Assembly (NCBI GenBank): GCA_013202935.1
Contig: JABMRG010000078.1
Coordinates: 1 to 12,646 of the forward strand
Source: Candidatus Omnitrophota bacterium
Lineage (GTDB): Bacteria > Omnitrophota > Gorgyraeia > JABMRG01
Length of the DNA stretch: 12,646 nucleotides
Direction of reading: 5' to 3'
Shown: piece by piece, positions 8,401 through 12,646 of the stretch
Layout: every line of letters begins with the position of its first letter
Position numbering within the stretch: position 1 is the stretch's first letter
Notes under the pieces: generated by a model
What the model was told of the DNA's origin: nothing
The model's database searches: none
Seen by the model: only the letters and a program-made list of their open reading frames with translations
Position numbers and translations under genes: made by a program

Positions 8401-9173
8401 GCCGCCACCTCAGAAGTAATCTTTTCCCTTTTAGAAAGCAGGGTAACGCCTGTCTCCTCATCAACAACATCGCATGCCACGATTGCGCCTATACTCTTCT
8501 CCAGATCGGCCCTTGAAGGAGACTTTATCTCCTCTACATTGCCAAAGGCTTTCAATATATCTTCATCTTTTGAAAATCCAAGGGCCCTAAGGAATACACT
8601 AGAAAGCACCTTTTTACGTCTATCTATATAAGCATGAAGCGCATCATATGCATCAAATTCAAATTCAAGCCATGCGCCTCTATAAGGAATAATACGCGCG
8701 CTATATATCTTCTTTCCGTTTGGATGAATAGCAGATTCAAATGATATTCCTGGAGAGCGATGGAGCTGACTTACCACTACTCTTTCATCTCCATTTATTA
8801 TAAACGTTCCTACAGGTGTCATAATTGGAAGGTCTCCAAGATATACTTCCTGTTCCTTAATGTTATTTTTAGAACGAAGGCGTAACTTAACCTTTAAAGA
8901 TACTGCATAGGTCATAGCCCTATCTTTGCATTCTGTGATGTTATACTTTGGCTTACTAAGCGAGTAGCTTATAAACTCAAGGTGATGGTTGCCATCATAA
9001 CTCTCTATAGGAAATACGCTGGAGAATACCTCCTGCAAACCATGCATCTTCCTCTTTGTCTTAGGCACATCTGCCTGCAAAAATTCCTCAAAAGAGTCGA
9101 GTTGCACCTCTAATAGATTAGGAATAGGGTACACATGTTTAACTTTTGAAAAGTCCAGCCTTTTTTGGCTCAT
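5478..9173 (-). CDS. rpoB: DNA-directed RNA polymerase subunit beta
   Basis: Beta pairs with beta' to form the polymerase active-site cleft and is the rifampicin target. The 1231-residue product runs from the N-terminal [17 protein letters not shown] block through the [13 protein letters not shown] motif (378-390). The rifampicin pocket follows at about 438-464, then [17 protein letters not shown] and the C-terminal [22 protein letters not shown]. In the pocket, the contact positions equivalent to E. coli Q513, F514, D516, H526, R529 and S531 are all wild-type (Q444, F445, D447, H457, R460, S462). E. coli S508 is Arg439, N518 is Thr449 and I524 is Met455. A charged, helical insertion of roughly 100 residues follows [13 protein letters not shown], comparable in place to the SI2 region of Gram-negative polymerases. 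The ATG at 9173 has GAGG six bases upstream. The gene follows rplL by 42 bases, with no hairpin I would call an attenuator. Confidence 0.98.
   Translation of the reverse strand: [1231 protein letters not shown]
5490..5493 (-). promoter_or_regulatory. Ribosome-binding site of rpoC inside the rpoB 3' end
   Basis: The minus strand reads GGAG, then eight bases, then ATG at 5481. The site lies within the last codons of rpoB and decides the rpoC start in favour of 5481 over the upstream in-frame ATG at 5511. With the ATGA stop/start overlap it supports coupled translation of beta and beta' in equal amounts. Confidence 0.7.
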
Positions 9174-9215
9174 ACTAATCCTCGCGTTTAATCGTTAGCA
9201 ATTACCAACTAATAG

Positions 9216-9692
9216 CTATTTTAGCTCTACCTTTGCACCGGAAGCTTCTACCTTCTTCTTTATCTCTTCTGCCTCAGCCTTTGGAACGCCTTCCTTAATC
9301 GGCTTTGGAGCAGCTTCAACAAGATCCTTTGCCTCTTTAAGGCCAAGGCTTGTGACTGCGCGTATCTCTTTTATAACCTGAATCTTATTGGCGCCTATCT
9401 CAGCAAGTACTACGCTGAAAGTAGTCTTCTCTTCTTCAGCTGCTGCGCCTGCTGCAGGCCCTGCTCCAGCTGCTGCTACCATCATCGGAGCCTGTGCTGA
9501 AACACCAAACTTCTCTTCCAGTACCTTCACCAGAGAAGAGAGCTCTATCACTGACATATTCTCAACCTTGGATACAAACTCTTCCTGCTCTTTTGTCAAT
9601 GTAATAGCCTCTTTCTTTTCCTCTTTTGCCTCTTCCTGCTTTGGTTCTTTCTGCGCTTGCTGTTCTTCGGGTTTTTTTGTTTCGTCTGTCAT
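9216..9692 (-). CDS. rplL: 50S ribosomal protein L7/L12 with N-terminal extension
   Basis: L7/L12 forms the flexible multimeric stalk that recruits and activates translational GTPases. The 158-residue product contains the dimerisation and L10-binding helical domain (about 33-62, including MSVIELSSLVKVLEEKFGV), an Ala/Gly-rich hinge (about 68-88) and the globular C-terminal domain from about 90. That last domain carries the SLGLKEAKDLVEAAPKPIKEGV factor-binding surface (about 114-135). The family is normally 120-130 residues; the excess is a Lys/Glu/Gln-rich leader of about 30 residues with no predicted fold. The ATG at 9692 is supported by a near-perfect GGAAGGAG site. An in-frame TTG at 9599 with AGAGG eight bases upstream would give a standard 127-residue protein starting MTKEQ, so dual initiation is possible. 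The gene follows rplJ by 24 bases. Confidence 0.96.
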   Translation of the reverse strand: MTDETKKPEEQQAQKEPKQEEAKEEKKEAITLTKEQEEFVSKVENMSVIELSSLVKVLEEKFGVSAQAPMMVAAAGAGPAAGAAAEEEKTTFSVVLAEIGANKIQVIKEIRAVTSLGLKEAKDLVEAAPKPIKEGVPKAEAEEIKKKVEASGAKVELK

Positions 9693-9700
9693 TTTGGTTT

Positions 9701-9708
9701 CTCCTTCC
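9701..9708 (-). promoter_or_regulatory. Strong ribosome-binding site for rplL
   Basis: The minus strand reads GGAAGGAG eight bases before the ATG at 9692. It is the best Shine-Dalgarno match I see in the window, which fits the need to make several L12 copies per ribosome. It argues that the extended N-terminus starting at 9692 is really translated. Confidence 0.75.
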
Positions 9709-9716
9709 TATTTTAA

Positions 9717-10265
9717 CTATTTAGCCTCATCTTTTTTCTTTATTATTTCGTTAATAGCATATAAAAGCTTCTTTAAGAGCCCTGAAAATACGCCTACTAA
9801 CCCACTTATCGGTGCATTGATAGACGAGACGAGCCTTGCAATTAAGACTTCTCTGCTTGGCAGAGAAGCGAGCTCTTTTATGGTATCTGCTGTGATTACT
9901 GCACCATCCATATATCCGCCTTTTAATATAAGAGACTTATTCGCCTTTGCAAACTCAACCAGCGTTTTTGATGCAAGTACCGGATCTCCTTCGCTATAAC
10001 CCAAAGCACATGCGCCATCAACCATATCTGCAATTTTCTCTAATTTAATATCCTTTAACGCCAGTTTGCAGAGCGCATTCTTAACTATCATATAATCAGT
10101 AGCGGAAGGCTGAAGCTTTTTCCTTAGCTCTTCCAGCTCTTTATTCTTAAGTCCGCTAAACTCTGTTACAAATATAGACGGAGAGCCTTTGAACCTATCG
10201 GCATACTCTTTTACCATGCGGGTCTTTAAGAATCTTCCGGGTTTTAAATCTTTTTCTGTGCTCAT
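9717..10265 (-). CDS. rplJ: 50S ribosomal protein L10
   Basis: L10 anchors the L7/L12 dimers to 23S rRNA at the base of the GTPase-associated centre. The 182-residue product has the typical N-terminal RNA-binding domain: KEYADRFKGSPSIFVTEFSGL near residues 19-39 (split motif) and MIVKNALCKLAL about 58-69. A C-terminal helix ends in LLYAINEIIKKKDEAK and serves as the L12 docking helix. It is slightly longer than the common 165-175 residues, mainly in this basic tail. The ATG at 10265 lies 14 bases after the rplA stop, with an AGAGAAG-type binding site between. L10 bound to L12 represses its own mRNA in many bacteria through a structured leader upstream of rplJ. No space for such a leader exists at this junction. 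Confidence 0.96.
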   Translation of the reverse strand: MSTEKDLKPGRFLKTRMVKEYADRFKGSPSIFVTEFSGLKNKELEELRKKLQPSATDYMIVKNALCKLALKDIKLEKIADMVDGACALGYSEGDPVLASKTLVEFAKANKSLILKGGYMDGAVITADTIKELASLPSREVLIARLVSSINAPISGLVGVFSGLLKKLLYAINEIIKKKDEAK

Positions 10266-10279
10266 TTGGCTTCTCTTGT

Positions 10280-10960
10280 TTAAAATGATGCTGCGTCCAG
10301 CCTTATACCAGGCCCCATAGTTGTTGATATGGAGATACTCTTAAAAAATCTACCCTTAACCTGAGGGGGCCGTGACTGGATAACCGCATTTATGATACTT
10401 GTTGCATTCTGGGATATAAAATCTTCGCTGAATGAACGCTTGCCAACAGTCATATTTATACAGGCGAGTTTATCCATCCTAAACTCAACCTTGCCTGCTT
10501 TTACTTCATCGATCGCCTTTGCTACATCATTGGTAACTGTACCAGCCTTTGGGCTTGGCATAAGTCCACGCGGGCCTAATACCCTTCCAAGCTTTCCCAT
10601 CTCTTTCATCATGTCTGGTGTAGCAACACAGACATCAAAATCCAAGAAACCATTGGATACCTTATCTATCAGCTCATCCGAACCTACTATATCAGCACCT
10701 GCTTCTTTGGCCTTTGACTCATGTTCACCCTTGCAAAATACCGCCACCCTCACCTTCTTACCGGTACCGTGAGGAAGAACAACAGAACCTCTCACTGGCT
10801 GAGATGTCTCCTTTGGATCTATGTTAAGCTTTATCGACAGGTCTATGCTCTCATCAAACTTAGGGGCAGGGGTCTGTTTTAATATAGATATGGCCTCAAT
10901 AAGCTTATAGGCCTTATTTTTGTCCACCAATTTATTTGCTTCCTTTATTCTCTTACCCAT
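10280..10960 (-). CDS. rplA: 50S ribosomal protein L1
   Basis: L1 binds 23S rRNA helix 76-78 and forms the mobile L1 stalk that helps eject deacylated tRNA from the E-site. The 226-residue product has the family signature around residues 108-143, including ATPDMMKEMGKLGRVLGPRG and LMPSPKAGTVT. The C-terminal half of domain I is also present (INAVIQSRPPQVKGRFFKSI). The length is close to the usual 225-235. Its ATG overlaps the end of rplK by eight bases (ATGGGTAA), so the two are probably translationally coupled. In E. coli L1 represses the rplK-rplA mRNA by binding near the rplK start. Here the nusG stop is only three bases from rplK, so any such site would have to lie inside the nusG 3' end or the rplK 5' coding region. 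Confidence 0.97.
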   Translation of the reverse strand: MGKRIKEANKLVDKNKAYKLIEAISILKQTPAPKFDESIDLSIKLNIDPKETSQPVRGSVVLPHGTGKKVRVAVFCKGEHESKAKEAGADIVGSDELIDKVSNGFLDFDVCVATPDMMKEMGKLGRVLGPRGLMPSPKAGTVTNDVAKAIDEVKAGKVEFRMDKLACINMTVGKRSFSEDFISQNATSIINAVIQSRPPQVKGRFFKSISISTTMGPGIRLDAASF

Positions 10961-11381
10961 TCTTTACATCTATGCCCATACTGCGGGCAGTTCCTTCCAC
11001 TATTCTTATTGCCTGTTCCACATCATCTGTATTCAAGTCCTGCATCTTCTCATTGGCTATGTCAATAGCTTGTTGCCTTGATATCGTAGCGACTTTCTCC
11101 TTGTTTGGCACACCTGAGGCCTTTGCAATATTGGCTGCTCTCTTTAGCAAAACTGAACAAGGAGGGCTTTTTACTATGAAAGAGAAGCTTTTGTCCTCGT
11201 ATACACTTATTACCACAGGCAGGATAAGTCCCTCTCTCTCCTTTGTCTTCTCGTTGAAGCTTTTGCAAAACTCCATAATATTAAGACCGTGCTGTCCAAG
11301 GGCAGGGCCTACCGGTGGCGCAGGGTTTGCCTGTCCTGCAGGACAATATAACTTTATCTGTGTCTTTACCTTCTTTGCCAT
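10953..11381 (-). CDS. rplK: 50S ribosomal protein L11
   Basis: L11 binds the GTPase-associated centre of 23S rRNA with L10-L12 and is needed for RelA activation and thiostrepton binding. The product is 142 residues, the same length as E. coli L11. The N-terminal domain carries the proline-rich PAGQANPAPPVGPALGQHG (residues 14-32) followed by NIMEFCKSFNEKT. The C-terminal RNA-binding domain includes ISRQQAIDIANEKMQDLNT (100-118) and AIRIVEGTARSMGI (124-137). The ATG at 11381 comes three bases after the nusG stop (TAA-aag-ATG). The ribosome-binding signal must lie inside the nusG 3' end (GAAAGACT-type purine stretch), so initiation is probably coupled. No anomalies are seen in the core. Confidence 0.97.
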   Translation of the reverse strand: MAKKVKTQIKLYCPAGQANPAPPVGPALGQHGLNIMEFCKSFNEKTKEREGLILPVVISVYEDKSFSFIVKSPPCSVLLKRAANIAKASGVPNKEKVATISRQQAIDIANEKMQDLNTDDVEQAIRIVEGTARSMGIDVKNG

Positions 11382-11384
11382 CTT

Positions 11385-11915
11385 TTAGAGTCTTTCTACC
11401 TGCCAGTACTCAAGTTCTACAGGGGTCGACCTTCCAAATATCATTACAGAGACTTTAAGCTTTCCCTTTTCAGGATTTACCTCATCTACATTTCCATTAA
11501 AGTTGGTAAATGGCCCTTCAATTATCCTCACACTCTCACCCTTTTCAAACGTTACCTTTGGTATCGGCTTTTCTTTCTTCTCTTCTGTCTGCTTCAGTAT
11601 ATTCTCTATCTCTTCCTCGAGAAGAGGAGTAGGCTTTGAACCTGAACTTATAAACCCTGTAATGCCTGGTGTGTTCTTTACCAGATACCAGCTCTCATCT
11701 GTTAATTCCATATGAACCAGGATATACCCCGGAAAAAACTTGCGTTCTGAGATCTTCTTCTTCCCTGACTTTACTTCTGAAACCACCTCAGTAGGTATAA
11801 GAACCTGAGAGATCTGTTCCTTTACGCTGCTTAAAGCCAGGCGGTTTTCTAGATTGGCCTTTACCTTCTCTTCCTGGCCAGTTAATGTATGTATTACGTA
11901 CCAATAGTTTGCCAT
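11385..11915 (-). CDS. nusG: Transcription termination/antitermination factor NusG
   Basis: NusG rides on RNA polymerase, suppresses or promotes pausing, and links polymerase to Rho or to ribosomal S10. The 176-residue product has the two-domain layout. The NGN domain (about 1-110) opens with WYVIHTLTGQEEKVKANLE (5-23) and contains the ERKFFPGYILVHME strand-turn (57-70). After a charged linker (about 104-120) comes the KOW domain (122-176) with FEKGESVRIIEGPF and ending EYWQVERL. The length is typical (about 175-185) and there is no extra domain II insertion of the Aquifex/Thermotoga kind. The ATG at 11915 follows the secE stop by 42 bases and has an AAGAGAG purine stretch as ribosome-binding site. 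secE-nusG-rplK is one of the most conserved bacterial gene orders. Confidence 0.97.
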   Translation of the reverse strand: MANYWYVIHTLTGQEEKVKANLENRLALSSVKEQISQVLIPTEVVSEVKSGKKKISERKFFPGYILVHMELTDESWYLVKNTPGITGFISSGSKPTPLLEEEIENILKQTEEKKEKPIPKVTFEKGESVRIIEGPFTNFNGNVDEVNPEKGKLKVSVMIFGRSTPVELEYWQVERL

Positions 11916-11957
11916 ATTCTCTCTTAAGTCCTGCCTGCTTAGCAGGGGAGGCTTAAC

Positions 11958-12143
11958 TTATCTAAGGACAAGGTGTATTGCCTTTGAGAAGATAAAGTCA
12001 CAAACACCGATATAAGTAGCTAAGATTGCAACGCTTATAATTACTATTACGGTAGAGCCAACAAGCTCATTCCTTGTGGGCCATGAAACCTTCTTTAGCT
12101 CTACTGTTACCTCTGTTATAAAATTTCTTACTCTTGCTATCAT
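11958..12143 (-). CDS. secE: Preprotein translocase subunit SecE (single-spanning form)
   Basis: SecE clamps the two halves of the SecY channel in the inner membrane and is essential for Sec export. The product is 61 residues, the short form with a single membrane span, not the three-span E. coli type of about 127 residues. It has the amphipathic surface helix with the family signature ELKKVSWPTRNELVGST (15-31), then a hydrophobic span of about residues 30-54. The ATG at 12143 has AAGG nine bases upstream. The gene lies 58 bases downstream of tRNA-Trp. That gap holds a 6-base inverted repeat (12162-12167 with 12188-12193) eight bases from the tRNA 3' end, too weak to call as a terminator. Co-transcription with the tRNA and with nusG is the simplest reading. 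Confidence 0.95.
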   Translation of the reverse strand: MIARVRNFITEVTVELKKVSWPTRNELVGSTVIVIISVAILATYIGVCDFIFSKAIHLVLR

Positions 12144-12201
12144 ATTTTTAAGCCTTAAGTCGAGCCAGCTTACACTTCCAGTTGTTTTGGCTCTTTCATA
12201 C

Positions 12202-12279
12202 TGGCAGGCCTGGAGGGATTCGAACCCCCATCACGCGGCTTTGGAGACCACTGCTCTAGCCAATTAGAGCTACAGGCCT
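12202..12279 (-). tRNA. tRNA-Trp (anticodon CCA), 3' CCA encoded
   Basis: The minus strand folds into a complete cloverleaf. The 7-bp acceptor stem is perfect (AGGCCTG with CAGGCCT) and the D-stem GCTC/GAGC encloses a 10-base loop containing GG. The anticodon stem GTGGT/GCCGC has two G-U pairs around the loop CTCCAAA, giving anticodon CCA. The T-arm is GGGGG-TTCGAAT-CCCTC with one G-U pair. The discriminator base is G and is followed directly by an encoded CCA at 12204-12202. The A1-U72 pair with G73 is the usual bacterial tRNA-Trp identity set. It lies between the rpmG terminator and secE, a common bacterial position for this gene. Confidence 0.97.
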
Positions 12280-12307
12280 TTTAAAAAATATTTCAAATTA
12301 ACGTGTT

Positions 12308-12340
12308 AAAAACCTGCCAACACCATACTTGGCAGGTTTT
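12308..12340 (-). terminator. Rho-independent terminator after tuf-rpmG
   Basis: A perfect 12-bp inverted repeat (AAAACCTGCCAA at 12309-12320 with TTGGCAGGTTTT at 12329-12340) encloses an 8-base loop. On the minus strand it ends in TTTTT. It starts 24 bases after the rpmG stop, so it should end the tuf-rpmG transcript. The A-rich arm on the other side makes it potentially bidirectional, but no plus-strand gene feeds it. It ends only 28 bases before the mature 5' end of tRNA-Trp. Confidence 0.85.
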
Positions 12341-12363
12341 AATATATATAATAAGGTCTTATG

Positions 12364-12513
12364 CTATTTAGCTTCCTTATGAGGCGTCCTACGACGGCAG
12401 AACCTACAGAACTTCTGTAGCTCTAAACGCTCTGTCGTATTCTTTTTGTTCTTCGTAGTTGAATACCACCTGTTTTTGCATTCTGTGCAGGATAATAGTA
12501 GTGGTTCGCGCAT
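12364..12513 (-). CDS. rpmG: 50S ribosomal protein L33, zinc-binding (four-cysteine) form
   Basis: L33 is a small protein of the large subunit near the E-site. Translating from the ATG at 12513 to the TAG at 12364 gives 49 residues, the usual length. The start MREPLLLSCTECKNRWYST and the end FCRFCRRRTPHKEAK match the family. Four cysteines in two CxxC pairs (C9/C12 and C36/C39) form the zinc ribbon, so this is the C+ paralogue type and not the cysteine-free E. coli type. The gene lies 12 bases after the tuf stop, with AGAGG just ahead of the start (spacing is short, two bases). It is closed by the hairpin terminator downstream. Confidence 0.95.
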   Translation of the reverse strand: MREPLLLSCTECKNRWYSTTKNKKNTTERLELQKFCRFCRRRTPHKEAK

Positions 12514-12525
12514 CGCCTCTTTCTC

Positions 12526-12646
12526 TTATTTAATTATTTCGCTTGTAACACCAGCACCTACAGTCCTTCCGCCTTCTCTTATAGCAAAGCGTAGTTCCTT
12601 CTCCATGGCTATAGGTGTGATCAGTTCTATTTCCATTGTTACGTTA
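12526..12646 (-). CDS. tuf: Elongation factor Tu, C-terminal 39 residues (gene begins outside the window)
   Basis: EF-Tu delivers aminoacyl-tRNA to the ribosome as a GTP complex. Only the last 39 codons and the TAA stop are present. They encode the end of the C-terminal beta-barrel domain: VTMEIELITPIAMEKELRF followed by AIREGGRTVGAGVTSEIIK, the highly conserved EF-Tu ending. The GTPase domain and the promoter region lie beyond the window edge. rpmG follows 12 bases later, and the pair is closed by the terminator at 12308-12340. Whether a second tuf follows fusA at the other end, as in many bacteria, cannot be seen. Confidence 0.96.
   Translation of the reverse strand, partial: NVTMEIELITPIAMEKELRFAIREGGRTVGAGVTSEIIK

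Noticed and set aside
9388..9999. Long plus-strand open frame of about 200 codons opposite rplL and rplJ
   Set aside because: It is antisense to two certain genes, is rich in Ser/Phe/Ala as expected from complement of Lys/Glu/Ala codons, has no family motif, and ends in unrelated gene sequence. The same applies to the other plus-strand open frames in the window.
11934..11946. CCTGCTTAGCAGG inverted repeat between secE and nusG
   Set aside because: The stem is only 5-6 bp and no T-run follows on either strand, so it is not a terminator. It may be chance in a 42-base gap.
12162..12193. 6-base inverted repeat between tRNA-Trp and secE
   Set aside because: The stem is short with a 20-base loop and no T-run, so I do not call it a terminator; at most it is a processing feature.

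Overview
This window is one long ribosomal and transcription gene cluster, and every gene lies on the minus strand. Reading in the direction of transcription (high to low coordinates) the order is: tuf (3' end only), rpmG, a rho-independent terminator, tRNA-Trp(CCA), secE, nusG, rplK, rplA, rplJ, rplL, rpoB, rpoC, rpsL, rpsG, fusA (5' end only). I find no credible plus-strand gene. No stretch of 300 bases lacks a gene; the longest gap is the 180 bases between rpsG and fusA.

The source is a bacterium of moderate G+C (about 40-45% by eye) that uses ATA (Ile) and AGA/AGG (Arg) codons freely even in ribosomal and polymerase genes. RpoC carries a large insertion in the trigger loop and RpoB has a charged insertion ahead of its C-terminal third, as in Gram-negative-type polymerases. 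The protein sequences look most like the PVC superphylum or Candidatus Omnitrophota. This placement is an impression from sequence style and needs a tree.

Layout: 12364-12646 holds the end of tuf and rpmG, closed by a strong hairpin terminator at 12308-12340. From 12279 down, tRNA-Trp leads into secE-nusG (translocon and elongation factor), then L11-L1-L10-L12 (ribosomal stalk and L1 arm), then rpoB-rpoC, then rpsL-rpsG-fusA. Junctions are very tight: an 8-base overlap at rplK/rplA, an ATGA overlap at rpoB/rpoC, and one base at both rpoC/rpsL and rpsL/rpsG. The classical beta operon and str operon are therefore physically continuous here. The result is one supply line for the translocon, RNA polymerase and the translation machinery.

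I did not find a new biological system; this is core housekeeping DNA. The points worth a second look are: a pair of GGGGACAGTCCCC palindromes inserted between rpsG and fusA, in a region that stays open in the fusA frame and raises doubt about the fusA start; an L7/L12 with a ~30-residue charged N-terminal extension backed by a very strong ribosome-binding site plus a plausible internal TTG start; no room for the usual L10 leader ahead of rplJ; and a terminator almost touching tRNA-Trp, leaving little space for a promoter.
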